A stretch of 64,000 nt of DNA from Microbulbifer sp. ALW1 (lineage in GTDB: Bacteria > Pseudomonadota > Gammaproteobacteria > Pseudomonadales > Cellvibrionaceae). Location of the stretch: the NCBI RefSeq assembly GCF_009903625.1, contig NZ_CP047569.1, positions 2,458,501 to 2,522,500 of the forward strand, read 5' to 3'. The translations under genes and the position numbers were made by a program. The notes under the pieces are model-generated. The model worked only from the letters and a program-made list of their open reading frames with translations, was not told the DNA's origin and did no database searches. Each line of letters starts with the position of its first letter. Positions within the stretch are counted from its first letter, which is position 1. Shown here in pieces: positions 55,991 to 64,000 of this stretch.

Positions 55991-57406
55991 ATGTTTGCAT
56001 TATTTAGCAGTAAAACGTCAGTAACGCACTCTCACAGGGGGCGCTGCGAAGGGGTGAAAGTGTCGGTGCCGTTGGTTTCATTGTCGGTTTCCTTATTGAT
56101 TTCTTTATTGATGTCCTTGCTTTTCGTTGGCGGCGTCGCGGCACAGGACGGCGGTGCGCAGCAGAAAGGGACGGGGCAGGGCAATATTGCGGTGCATGCA
56201 GGTTGGCTGTTCGACAGCGAAAAAGGCCGGCTACTGGAAAAACGCACCGTGCATATTGTCGATGGTCGCGTGGAGTCTGTGGAGCGGGGCTTCACCCGGC
56301 GCAGTGGCGAGCGCCTGATCGACCTGAGTGCCTTCTCGGTGCTGCCCGGGTTGATGGATATGCACACGCATCTGGCCTACGAATATGGGCCGCGTACCTA
56401 CACCGAAACGTTTACCTGGAACCCTGCGGATTACACGCTGCGTGCGGTCAATACTGCGGAGCGCACCCTGCAAGCGGGCTTTACTACCGTGCGCGACCTG
56501 GGGGACAGCGACAACGTGACTGTCAGTCTACGCAATGCCATCAATCGCGGGGATATTATTGGTCCGCGGGTGTTTACCGCCGGTACCTCTATTGCCACGA
56601 CGGGAGGTCACGCCGATCCCACCAATGGTTATCGGCACGATTTGATGGGGAGCCCCGGGCCTGCAGAGGGAGTGATTAACGGTGAAGCAAGTGCCCGCGA
56701 GGCGGTGCGCCAGCGTTATAAAGACGGCGCAGACCTGATCAAAATAACTGCCACCGGGGGCGTGCTGAGTGTGGCCAAGAGCGGTCAGAATCCGCAGTTT
56801 ATGCAGGATGAAGTGGAAGCGATTGTGGCGACGGCCAGGGATTACGGTTTTACTGTCGCCGTGCACGCGCACGGTAAGGAAGGGATGGAGCGCGCCATTC
56901 GTGCCGGTGTGGATTCGATTGAACACGGCACTTACATGGACGATGAGACCATGGCATTGATGGTGCAACACAATACCTGGTATGTGCCGACCCTGATGGC
57001 CGGGGATTGGGTCACCCAGAAGTCCAAAGTGGAGGGCTTTTTCCCGGAGATGGTGCGCACCAAGGCTGCCGCCATCGGTCCCCTGTTACAGGATACCTTT
57101 CAGCGCGCCCATCGTAAGGGGGTAAACATTGCGTTCGGTACTGATACCGGGGTCAGTCGCCACGGTGACAATGCCCAGGAATTTGCATTGATGGTGCAGG
57201 CGGGCATGAGCCCGGCAGATGCCATTCGATCTGCCACTTGGAATGCAGCACAGTTGCTGAATGCACAGGATGAGCTGGGTAGTATTGCGCCGGGGAAATG
57301 GGCGGATATGGTGGCCGTGATCGGCAATCCGCTGGAGGATATCACGGCGCTGGAGCGTATCCGGTTTGTGATGAAGGGTGGGGTGGTTTACAAAAAGCCC
57401 CAGTAA
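55991..57406 (+). CDS. Secreted amidohydrolase (prolidase/imidazolonepropionase-like)
   Basis: A 471-residue metal-dependent amidohydrolase. A signal peptide ([20 protein letters not shown]) is followed by the TIM-barrel enzyme: metal ligands HTH in MDMHTHLAY, the carbamylated lysine in LIKITATGG, histidines in AVHAHGKEG and IEHGTYM, and D in FGTDTG. Similar exported enzymes cleave Xaa-Pro or other dipeptides. Start is unsettled: ATG 55991, GTG 55964 or a GTG near 56055, which would give a short signal peptide. Confidence 0.85.
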   Translation: MFALFSSKTSVTHSHRGRCEGVKVSVPLVSLSVSLLISLLMSLLFVGGVAAQDGGAQQKGTGQGNIAVHAGWLFDSEKGRLLEKRTVHIVDGRVESVERGFTRRSGERLIDLSAFSVLPGLMDMHTHLAYEYGPRTYTETFTWNPADYTLRAVNTAERTLQAGFTTVRDLGDSDNVTVSLRNAINRGDIIGPRVFTAGTSIATTGGHADPTNGYRHDLMGSPGPAEGVINGEASAREAVRQRYKDGADLIKITATGGVLSVAKSGQNPQFMQDEVEAIVATARDYGFTVAVHAHGKEGMERAIRAGVDSIEHGTYMDDETMALMVQHNTWYVPTLMAGDWVTQKSKVEGFFPEMVRTKAAAIGPLLQDTFQRAHRKGVNIAFGTDTGVSRHGDNAQEFALMVQAGMSPADAIRSATWNAAQLLNAQDELGSIAPGKWADMVAVIGNPLEDITALERIRFVMKGGVVYKKPQ

Positions 57407-57407
57407 A

Positions 57408-57441
57408 TACAAAAATCCCGGCAATTGCCGGGATTTTTGTA
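57408..57441. terminator. Bidirectional intrinsic terminator
   Basis: ACAAAAATCCCGGCAA / TTGCCGGGATTTTTGT is a 16-bp perfect inverted repeat between the convergent amidohydrolase and SIMPL genes. Confidence 0.92.
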
Positions 57442-57488
57442 GGGTGCTATCCGTTTTCCATATTCCATGGTGCTATGGAAAGCAGGCA

Positions 57489-58214
57489 TTACTTTTCGAG
57501 TTCAAACACCAGCTCCAGATTGACTGAAACCGTGGATTCTCCCGGTGCAATCGGGGTGCTGGTGCTGTCCTTGGCCGATGCCATCTCGGCGCGCATCATG
57601 GGGCGGGGCATGCCGCCACCGTGGCTGCCTTCGGAGATGCTTACAATTCTGCGCACTTTGGTACCGAGGGATTTTGCATAGGACTCGGCGCGCACTTTGG
57701 CCTGCTCAAGGGCCTTCTCCCGGGCTTCTGACAGCAGGGGTTCCTGCTCGTCAATGGAAAAACTGGGGCCGTGAATCTGGTTGGCGCCTTCCGCTGCCAG
57801 CGCGTCGATCACCTTGCTCAGATCATCCAGTTTACGCACGGTAATGCTTACGGTGTTTCGCGCCTGGTAACCGACAATCTGGCGTTCCCGGTTTGGTTGA
57901 TAGTCGTAGCGCGGCATGAGATTGATACCGCTGGTCTGTACATCCTTTTTGTCGATGCCAGCCTGTTTAATGGCTTTCATCAGTTTTTCCATCTGCTCTG
58001 CATTGGCCTGCATGGCCGCATTGCTCTCGTCTGCCTCGGTGACCACGCCGGCCGAGATGTCGGCGATATCCGGTACCTGGCTGGCTTCTCCCTGGGCGGA
58101 GATGGAAATCAGGGTGCCGGAGGGGCGTTTCTCGGTGTCGTTGCCACAGCCTGCCGTCAGGGCCACAAGGCCCGCGAGCAGACCGGCGGAGAACAGTTTC
58201 AGAGTGTTTTGCAT
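57489..58214 (-). CDS. SIMPL-domain (DUF541) lipoprotein
   Basis: A 241-residue SIMPL-domain protein. Signal peptide with lipobox LTAGC; then ISISAQGEASQVPDIADISAGV, YQARNTVSITVRKLDDLSKVIDAL, and EAREKALEQAKVRAESYAKSLGTKV, all family-typical. Members such as BP26/YggE form ring-like oligomers in the periplasm and are linked with oxidative stress; mechanism unknown. ATG start 58214. Confidence 0.88.
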   Translation of the reverse strand: MQNTLKLFSAGLLAGLVALTAGCGNDTEKRPSGTLISISAQGEASQVPDIADISAGVVTEADESNAAMQANAEQMEKLMKAIKQAGIDKKDVQTSGINLMPRYDYQPNRERQIVGYQARNTVSITVRKLDDLSKVIDALAAEGANQIHGPSFSIDEQEPLLSEAREKALEQAKVRAESYAKSLGTKVRRIVSISEGSHGGGMPRPMMRAEMASAKDSTSTPIAPGESTVSVNLELVFELEK

Positions 58215-58308
58215 GGCGAATCCTTACTATTGCCAGTGATACTTCTTTGTCAACGGCGCCCATTGTTGCGCCGCGAAGATGAACATCCGGTGAATGCGGC
58301 GGAATTAA

Positions 58309-59487
58309 CTAGGTAAATAAACGCGTGAAGGTTTCATCTTGCGGATGATAGAGCGCAAAGCCCAGGCGTAATAACTGCTGGCGGCGGTCACACAGAACGT
58401 TTTTTGTGCGCAGTTCGGCCTGCAGTTTCTCCGCATTTTCGGCGCTGCCGCAGCGGAAGGTGAAAAAGTGTCCGTGGCCATTTTCCAGATCGTGTGCGAT
58501 CAGGTTGTCGCGATTCAGCAGCGGGTGCTGTGCCGCGTCCATGGCCGTAAGAAAACGCTGCTGATTTTGTTGTACGTAGTCGTGGATGCTATCCACGGTA
58601 ACACCATCCCCGGCGTAAAGGTCGAGCACTGCCAGCGCCTTGTACAGGGGCGAGTAATCCATGGTGGCACCGGCAAAACGCAGCCAGTTATCGCCAAAGC
58701 CTACGCCATCCGCACGGTTTTCCAGTTCTGCCATTTCTGCAAACCAGCCGGTATTCAGTGGGCGAAGCTGGCAGCCGCGGGGAATCGACATAAAACACAT
58801 GCCTTCGCCGGCACCCAGGTACTTGTATGAACCCGCGGTGTAAAACACCTTGTCGGCGATGGCGCTGAGGTCTGTGGGGCGGGCGAAGAAAGCGTGGTAG
58901 CCGTCAATCACCATTTCGGTGCCTTCGGGTTTGCGCTCGGCCAGCGCCAGCAGTTCCGGGAAGGCGATGCCGGAATCGAAAAAGACCTGGCTGGCATAGG
59001 CCAGCTGGTAGTTACCGTTTTGCAGCTCCCGCTCAAAGCGTTGCGCCAGAGTGTCAAACGGCTTGGTGGGGATGCGTACCACTTCCACATTCGGCAGTTC
59101 TTCCAGTCGCAACAGCTGCCGGGCAAAGCTGTAGAATTCGCCATCCGTAGTCAGAATGCGCAGCGGTGCCTTGAGGTCGAACGCGCTGAGCAGACGGTAC
59201 ACCAGCTCGTGGGTGTTGGGCGCCAGCGCAATCTGACCGGGGTCCGGCAGTTTCAGGGCGTTTGCGATACCCCGCTGGAAGGCGGGTATCTTCTCCCCGA
59301 AGATTTTGTCCCACTTGCTATCGGCCATTTGCGCGGCGTCCTGCCAGTAGTCGTTGACGGCATTCAGGGTGACATCGGGCCAGAAGTGATGGGAGTGGCA
59401 TGCCATGTGCAGAACCGGCAGGTCACAACCCGGGGCGGCGGCTTTTTGGGCCGCTTGTAAAAATTGTCGATAGTATTTTTGGTACAT
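58309..59487 (-). CDS. PLP-dependent class V aminotransferase-fold enzyme (kynureninase-like)
   Basis: A 392-residue fold-type I PLP enzyme of the class V group. The PLP aspartate is in MVIDGYHAFF and the Schiff-base lysine in TAGSYKYLGAGEG; the C-terminal half has RRQQLLRLGFALYHPQDE. Overall it resembles kynureninases and related enzymes, but no other kynurenine genes are near and substrate is open. It diverges from the glyoxalase gene with 86 nt between. Confidence 0.75.
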   Translation of the reverse strand: MYQKYYRQFLQAAQKAAAPGCDLPVLHMACHSHHFWPDVTLNAVNDYWQDAAQMADSKWDKIFGEKIPAFQRGIANALKLPDPGQIALAPNTHELVYRLLSAFDLKAPLRILTTDGEFYSFARQLLRLEELPNVEVVRIPTKPFDTLAQRFERELQNGNYQLAYASQVFFDSGIAFPELLALAERKPEGTEMVIDGYHAFFARPTDLSAIADKVFYTAGSYKYLGAGEGMCFMSIPRGCQLRPLNTGWFAEMAELENRADGVGFGDNWLRFAGATMDYSPLYKALAVLDLYAGDGVTVDSIHDYVQQNQQRFLTAMDAAQHPLLNRDNLIAHDLENGHGHFFTFRCGSAENAEKLQAELRTKNVLCDRRQQLLRLGFALYHPQDETFTRLFT

Positions 59488-59573
59488 TTCGCTCTGGTAA
59501 CTTTTTCAGGGGTGACTAAAGTGGTCACCAATTTGATGTATCGGGATTGTAATCCCGCAAAGGAGGCGTTGCA

Positions 59574-60014
59574 GTGGAATATTTGCACACTATGGTGCGA
59601 GTCACCGACTTGGATGAATCTCTGGCGTTTTATTGCGACAAGCTTGGCCTGTATGAGGTCAGCCGCAATGATTATGAGAAAGGCCGCTTTACCCTGGTGT
59701 TTCTGGCAGCGCCTGGCGATGCGGACATGGCCAATAGCGACAAGCGTCCGTGCCTCGAGCTGACCTACAACTGGGATCCGGAGAGCTACACCGGTGGCCG
59801 CAATTTCGGCCACCTCGCGTATCGTGTCGACAATATCTACGAGACCTGCCAGCGGCTGATGGACATGGGGGTGACCATTAACCGCCCGCCGCGCGACGGC
59901 CATATGGCATTTGTGCGCTCACCGGACAATATCTCCATCGAGTTGTTGCAGAAAGGCGAGGCGCTGGCGCCGCAGGAGCCCTGGGCTTCCATGGCCAATA
60001 CTGGCGAATGGTAA
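59574..60014 (+). CDS. gloA: Glyoxalase I-like lactoylglutathione lyase
   Basis: A 146-residue vicinal-oxygen-chelate enzyme. Metal ligands expected in glyoxalase I are seen: H5 in LHTMVRV, E in CLELTYN, H in FGHLAYRV, E in [15 protein letters not shown] and GGRNFGH match the family. Detoxifies methylglyoxal with glutathione. Start is GTG 59574 behind a perfect AAAGGAGG Shine-Dalgarno at 59559-59566. Confidence 0.88.
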   Translation: MEYLHTMVRVTDLDESLAFYCDKLGLYEVSRNDYEKGRFTLVFLAAPGDADMANSDKRPCLELTYNWDPESYTGGRNFGHLAYRVDNIYETCQRLMDMGVTINRPPRDGHMAFVRSPDNISIELLQKGEALAPQEPWASMANTGEW

Positions 60015-60084
60015 CGGGTAGAAGGAAACTGCTGAGCGGAATCGGCAGCACGCGGTAATAGCAGCGAGAGTTGACGAGCGAAAA

Positions 60085-61203
60085 ATGGCGAAAGTGAAGA
60101 AGTTTGGAAACTGTGTTGTGCTGGCCGGGGCCAATGCCGCGCGCCAGATTCAGCAGCAGGGGCTGCAACAGAGCATGGTCTCCACGCTGGTGGGAGCATC
60201 TGGCGGTCCCAAGTGGCTGTCGATTAGCCAGTTGGATCGGGTGCTGATTGGTGAATTTTTCCGCGACCGCACCACGCCCATCGCTACTCTGGGGTCCTCC
60301 ATCGGCAGCTTTCGCAATATGTGTTACGCGACAGCGAATCCTATGGCTGCCCTGGAAACCCTGGAATACGGCTATGTAAACCAGAGTTACGCCAGCGACC
60401 GCCCGAGCCCTTCGGAGATCACCGCGGCTGGCGAGAAAATTCTGCTCGAGGTACTGGGCGGAGAGGGCGCTGCGCAGGTGGCATCCAACCCGGTATGGCG
60501 CAGTCACTTTGTCACCGTGCGCGGTCGTGGTCCGCTGGCCAGTGAGAAAAAAGCCCTGCTGGCGCCTGCGCTGCTGGCCTCGGCGCTGGCCAATGCCATC
60601 TCCCGGCGCAGCCTCAGCGCCTTTTGGGACAGGGTGGTGTTCCACTCCGGCAGCGCGCCTTCGGTGGCGTTTCGCAACCTCTCTACCGTCAACACGCCAC
60701 TGAGCGCAGACAATGTGTGCCCTGCGGTATTGGCCAGCGGGTCCATTCCGCTGGTCATGGCGGGTGTGCCGACGCCCGCCGGTGCACCGGCGGGTAACTA
60801 CCGGGACGGGGGCATCACCGACTACCATTTCGACCTAGGCTTCGAGCACCCGCCGGGGCTGGTTCTCTATCCTCACTTTTTCCCCTACATGGTGCCGGGC
60901 TGGTTCGACAAGAGCCTGCGCTGGCGCTGGGTGCGGGGTGGCGCCATGGATAATGTGGTACTGGTAGCGCCGTCCCCAGCCTGGGTTGCCCAATTGCCGT
61001 TCGGCAAAATCCCGGATCGGGACGATTTTGTGAAGCTCTCCACCGAGGAGCGGCTGAAATATTGGAACGCGGTAACCGAAGCCGGTAAACAGGTAGCAGA
61101 GGATTTCTTCGAAATGTGGCAAACTGGCGCCATTGCCGACGAACTGATCGAAGTCGGTGGCAATCAGGCGCCGCACAAGTTGGCGTTGGCAATGTCTGCC
61201 TGA
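60085..61203 (+). CDS. Patatin-like phospholipase/acyl hydrolase
   Basis: A 372-residue patatin-like hydrolase. Oxyanion loop GASGGPKW (about 37-44), nucleophile in GSSIGS with serine near residue 72, and the catalytic aspartate in RDGGITDYH (about 238-246). No signal peptide; cytoplasmic or peripheral. Substrate is not known: patatins cleave acyl chains from lipids. Followed 70 nt later by the GntR gene, perhaps its regulator. Confidence 0.82.
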   Translation: MAKVKKFGNCVVLAGANAARQIQQQGLQQSMVSTLVGASGGPKWLSISQLDRVLIGEFFRDRTTPIATLGSSIGSFRNMCYATANPMAALETLEYGYVNQSYASDRPSPSEITAAGEKILLEVLGGEGAAQVASNPVWRSHFVTVRGRGPLASEKKALLAPALLASALANAISRRSLSAFWDRVVFHSGSAPSVAFRNLSTVNTPLSADNVCPAVLASGSIPLVMAGVPTPAGAPAGNYRDGGITDYHFDLGFEHPPGLVLYPHFFPYMVPGWFDKSLRWRWVRGGAMDNVVLVAPSPAWVAQLPFGKIPDRDDFVKLSTEERLKYWNAVTEAGKQVAEDFFEMWQTGAIADELIEVGGNQAPHKLALAMSA

Positions 61204-61273
61204 GCGCTCTCAGTAACAGCGCCGGCTGGCAGACAGCATCGATTCGTCTGAATCCAGTAATACGGGGCTGCAA

Positions 61274-61948
61274 GTGAGAGACGCCGAGTTTACCGAACCG
61301 CAGGAAGAGTTCCGCACCACCCAGGAAAGGGTCTATTACCAGGTGCGCGATGCCATTTTGCGCGGGCAGTTTTTACCGGGTAAAGCCATCACCATTCGCG
61401 GACTGGCGGCAGAGCTGGATTGTAGCCCAATGCCGGTGCGCGAAGCGCTCCGACGGCTGACATCTGAGCGCGCGCTGGAGCTGTCGGATACCCGACGGGT
61501 CACCGTGCCTAGCATGACCCGGGAAAAACTGGACGAGATCTGCGCGGCGCGTGTTGCCCTTGAGTGCCAGGCGGCGGCGCAGGCGCTGCCGTTTGTCGAT
61601 GAGGATGCGCTGAAGCGGTTAACCGCACTGGACGATCGCGTGACCGCTTCACTCGCCAAAAAGGATATCCAGGAATACGTGGCCGCTAACCTGGAGTTTC
61701 ACTTTACCCTGTACCGCCTCGGTCGCCCGCATATCATCCTCTCCCTGATCGAAAGCCTCTGGTTGCAGACCGCGCCTTTGCAGCATCTGGTATTCCAGCG
61801 CTTTGGAGTGCAGGAGTTGCCTGATCGACACCAGGACCTGATTGCTGCCATTGCCAAGAAAGACGAGCAGCTGGTGCGTACCGCCATTCGCCAGGATATC
61901 GAAGAGGGCCTGGGATCCATTTCTGCTGAAGAGTTGTTGCCGAGCTGA
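61274..61948 (+). CDS. GntR-family transcriptional regulator, FCD type
   Basis: A 224-residue FadR-subfamily regulator. The N-terminal winged helix is VYYQVRDAILRGQFLPGKAITIRGLAAEL with the recognition part MPVREALRRL; the FCD all-helical ligand domain follows (from about residue 85), with the metal-type histidines in FHFTLYRLG and DRHQDLI. Such proteins respond to organic acids. GTG start 61274. Overlaps the next gene by one base (TGATG), so translation is coupled. Confidence 0.9.
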   Translation: MRDAEFTEPQEEFRTTQERVYYQVRDAILRGQFLPGKAITIRGLAAELDCSPMPVREALRRLTSERALELSDTRRVTVPSMTREKLDEICAARVALECQAAAQALPFVDEDALKRLTALDDRVTASLAKKDIQEYVAANLEFHFTLYRLGRPHIILSLIESLWLQTAPLQHLVFQRFGVQELPDRHQDLIAAIAKKDEQLVRTAIRQDIEEGLGSISAEELLPS

Positions 61949-62256
61949 TGTTCAGTTACTTGCATATTGTTTTACATTTTCTCCTCCCGCTGGCCATTGC
62001 CTGGTTTTTTTTCCGTAGTGAATGGAAAAAGGCTGCGCTGTTTATGCTGGCGGCAAACCTCGTGGACCTGGATCACCTGCTGGCGAGCCCCGTATATGAC
62101 CCGGGTCGTTGCAGTATCAATTACCACCCGCTGCACACCATGTTTCCCATTTCCTTCTACGGCGCCATGATGTTTCTACCCTGGAAGCCGGTACGTTGGT
62201 TGGGCATTGGTCTGGTGACACATATGCTGCTGGATGCTATTGACTGCGGAATCTGA
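61948..62256 (+). CDS. DUF6122 membrane protein
   Basis: A 102-residue membrane protein with three hydrophobic spans. The conserved pattern is LHFLLPLAIAWFFF, NLVDLDHLLASPVYDP, RCSINYHPLHT and THMLLDAIDC; the Asp/His residues at membrane edges recall YdjM-like metal-dependent hydrolases. Function unknown. Its ATG overlaps the GntR stop. Confidence 0.8.
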   Translation: MFSYLHIVLHFLLPLAIAWFFFRSEWKKAALFMLAANLVDLDHLLASPVYDPGRCSINYHPLHTMFPISFYGAMMFLPWKPVRWLGIGLVTHMLLDAIDCGI

Positions 62257-62301
62257 GTCGCGCTTGCCTGACGGATGCGTAGAAGCGGCGTAAAGTGTTC
62301 A

Positions 62302-62352
62302 CGCTTCTTTTGCGTTTCTTTTTGCCGTTCTTTTCGCCGTTCTTTTTGCAGT
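62302..62352. repeat. Degenerate 12-14-nt T-rich tandem repeat
   Basis: CGCTTCTTTTG, CGTTTCTTTTTG, CCGTTCTTTTC, GCCGTTCTTTTTG: four imperfect units in the 250-nt gap before the cyanophycinase-like gene. The gap otherwise holds no gene. Confidence 0.65.
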
Positions 62353-62507
62353 TCGTTGCATACCCTTGCACGCCTTTCTTCAAAAATGTTCAGTTTGCGC
62401 CGCAAACTTGCCTGTTTTTTCCCTCCTGACCGCAGGCGACTGTTCGACTGCGGTAGCCGGGGTACTCTTTATCGGCAAAACAATAATGAGCCGAAAAGGA
62501 GAACTCC

Positions 62508-63914
62508 ATGCGATTTAAATATTTACTGACCCTGTTGCTCTTGCTGATGAGCCAGGTTGCACTTGCCTGCATATCGACGGAAAGTGAATCCAATGACGCG
62601 GAATCTGATGCGGATGGCCCCCTGTGTTCCGGGCAAAGCGTGGTCGCCGGTATCGGCAGTCGGCGCGACCAGGACTGGTATTATTTTAACGTCACGACGC
62701 CGGCGGACCTGAGCATTTCACTGGCCCACAGTAGCGCCGACGATTTTGATTGGCACCTGTATGACAGTGCCTCTCGACTGTATAGCGCGGAAACGGGCAA
62801 CAGCCCGGAAAGCGCAACTATCTCGGTCACCGGAGCTGGCCTCTACACCTTGAAGGTTACTCGTTACGCTGGGCGTGGTGACTACACCCTGGACGTGCAT
62901 GGTATCCCCGACGGCAGCAGTAGTGGCGGTAGCAGTGGGGGTGGCAGCAGTGGCGGAAATGGTGGCGATCCTTGCGATGTCGGTTTACGTCCGGCCAAAC
63001 CCGGAGGGCTTACCCGCTATATTTCCGGGAATGAGGCCGATATTTGTGTGACGCAAAGCACCGGTGGCCTTCTGGTGATGGGCGGCGGGTCCGATGTGGA
63101 CAATGCATTTACCCGCCGAGTCAAACCACTGATCAGCGGTGGGGATGTCGTCGTTCTACGCACCAGCGGCAGTGACGGCTACAACGATTATCTGAAAAAT
63201 TTGTTGAATGCAGATTCGGTAGAAACGCTGATTGTCGATCGCCAGCAGTACGCCAATGATGAATATGTCACCTGGGCTGTGCGCTCTGCAGAGTTTGTCT
63301 GGATTGCCGGAGGGGACCAGTCCGATTACCTCAATCAGTGGCAGGGAACCGCGTTACAGGTTGCCCTTGGAGAGGTATTGGCGAGGGGTGGTGTACTTGG
63401 TGGTACCTCGGCAGGCGCTGCGGTTCAGTCAGAGTATATCTATGACCCCGATGGCATCCTGGGCGCTTACTCTTCGGAAGCGGTCAGTGACTTGTGCCAT
63501 GAAAATATCAATATTTCCAGCGGCTTCCTTGCCAGTCCGGTGATGCAATCGGTGATCGTTGATACCCATTTTGCCGAGCGCGACCGCATGGGGCGTCTTT
63601 TGGCGTTTATGGCAGGTCTTCCAGCCGGAACACTGGGGATTGGCGTCGATGAGGCGACCTCGATTTTCATTGGCGCGGATGGTAGCGGGGTAGTCGATGG
63701 CAGTGGCGATGTCTATGTACTTGCGGAAGATGCCCAGACATCGCGTACCCAGGCACAATGTGGTGCCCCGGTGATCTATGAAGGTGTGTTGCGATACAAG
63801 CTTTCCGAGTTTGATGCGTTCAATTTTCTGAATGGCTCTACCAATGTGACGCCCAAGCGTATTGGTGTGGATGGTCGCTTAGGTAATTTTTATATCAACC
63901 AGCCGTACCAGTAG
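62508..63914 (+). CDS. Secreted cyanophycinase-like S51 peptidase with PPC domain
   Basis: A 468-residue exported peptidase. Signal peptide (residues 1-20, ending ALA), a PPC-type beta domain (about 45-132, RDQDWYYFNVTTPADLSISL and GAGLYTLKVTRYAGRGDYTL), a Ser/Gly linker (136-153), and an S51 domain with the nucleophile Ser301 in GGTSAGAAVQ, DTHFAERDRMGRL, and GIGVDEATS. Cyanophycinase splits cyanophycin, the Asp-Arg polymer, into beta-Asp-Arg. Extracellular forms are known from Pseudomonas. ATG with AAAAGGAG upstream. A small hairpin (AATGCAG / CTGCATT) follows the stop. Confidence 0.88.
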   Translation: MRFKYLLTLLLLLMSQVALACISTESESNDAESDADGPLCSGQSVVAGIGSRRDQDWYYFNVTTPADLSISLAHSSADDFDWHLYDSASRLYSAETGNSPESATISVTGAGLYTLKVTRYAGRGDYTLDVHGIPDGSSSGGSSGGGSSGGNGGDPCDVGLRPAKPGGLTRYISGNEADICVTQSTGGLLVMGGGSDVDNAFTRRVKPLISGGDVVVLRTSGSDGYNDYLKNLLNADSVETLIVDRQQYANDEYVTWAVRSAEFVWIAGGDQSDYLNQWQGTALQVALGEVLARGGVLGGTSAGAAVQSEYIYDPDGILGAYSSEAVSDLCHENINISSGFLASPVMQSVIVDTHFAERDRMGRLLAFMAGLPAGTLGIGVDEATSIFIGADGSGVVDGSGDVYVLAEDAQTSRTQAQCGAPVIYEGVLRYKLSEFDAFNFLNGSTNVTPKRIGVDGRLGNFYINQPYQ

Positions 63915-64000
63915 CTCGAACGCTTAATGCAGGCGTGAACTGCATTCAGAGGTGTTCTGATAGATGTTCATTTTCAGACGAAAGTCTTAAATGCGCATCG

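Noticed and set aside
62275-62529. Possible small gene rich in Cys/Phe/Arg before the cyanophycinase-like gene
   Set aside because: It is a translation of the T-rich tandem repeat, overlaps the real start and lacks a ribosome-binding site.

Overview
This window is ordinary core chromosome of a gammaproteobacterium with roughly 57% G+C. Gene content and order point to the Cellvibrionales, perhaps a Microbulbifer-like marine polysaccharide degrader. The order nadB / rpoE(algU)-rseA(mucA)-rseB(mucB)-rseC(mucC) ... mucD-lepA-lepB-DUF4845-rnc-era-recO, then gacS / cysM-relA-mazG / ldhA, matches the Pseudomonas arrangement. SdhE, YgfX, YgfZ, RdgC and the RelA/MazG pair are proteobacterial markers. 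Genus placement is inference; no rRNA is present. I see no tRNA or rRNA gene, prophage, insertion sequence, integron or CRISPR array.

Layout. 0-3.4 kb: the end of lysS, then a leftward operon lemA - TPM - TPM - PDZ. 3.4-7 kb: yaeQ, yajQ, an exported propeller-like protein and two different uracil-DNA glycosylases side by side. 7-10.7 kb: ygfZ, sdhE-ygfX and nadB. 10.8-17.7 kb: the envelope-stress locus, with two murein-peptide recycling genes (L-Ala-D/L-Glu epimerase and MpaA) inserted before mucD. 17.8-23.8 kb: lepA-lepB-DUF4845-rnc-era-recO. 23.8-32.1 kb: a GacS/BarA-type hybrid kinase with an eroded ATP-binding domain, then cysM, relA, mazG and a D-lactate dehydrogenase-type gene behind a UxuR/ExuR-like operator. 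32.4-43.5 kb: adk, hemH, an AlgP/histone-H1-like gene, tsaB, uppP, a beta-hydroxyacid dehydrogenase, a glycosyltransferase of the tRNA-queuosine mannosyltransferase family, trpS, an MscS channel, two small related exported proteins and a membrane PH-like protein. 43.7-52.6 kb: gnd, rdgC, a YceK-like lipoprotein, ybaK, pepD, rnb and leucine dehydrogenase. 53-64 kb: a two-domain M16 lipoprotein peptidase, a secreted amidohydrolase, a SIMPL lipoprotein, a PLP enzyme, a glyoxalase, a patatin, an FCD-GntR regulator with a DUF6122 gene, and a secreted cyanophycinase-like peptidase.

How it works together. The left and middle parts cover envelope stress sensing and repair, ribosome/tRNA/RNA processing, the stringent response and nucleotide-pool cleaning. 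The right end is richer in exported hydrolases that would feed on peptides, including cyanophycin-like polymers, and in amino-acid catabolism.

The most unusual signal is not a gene. Short tandem duplications (11-19 nt units) recur at gene boundaries, several covering a stop codon, and one triplicates the ribosome-binding region of the M16 gene. Other items of interest are a terminator-like hairpin inside the rseB signal-peptide codons, the degenerate GacS catalytic domain and the bacterial QTMAN-family glycosyltransferase. Start codons are often TTG or GTG and were chosen from Shine-Dalgarno spacing or family alignment where possible.
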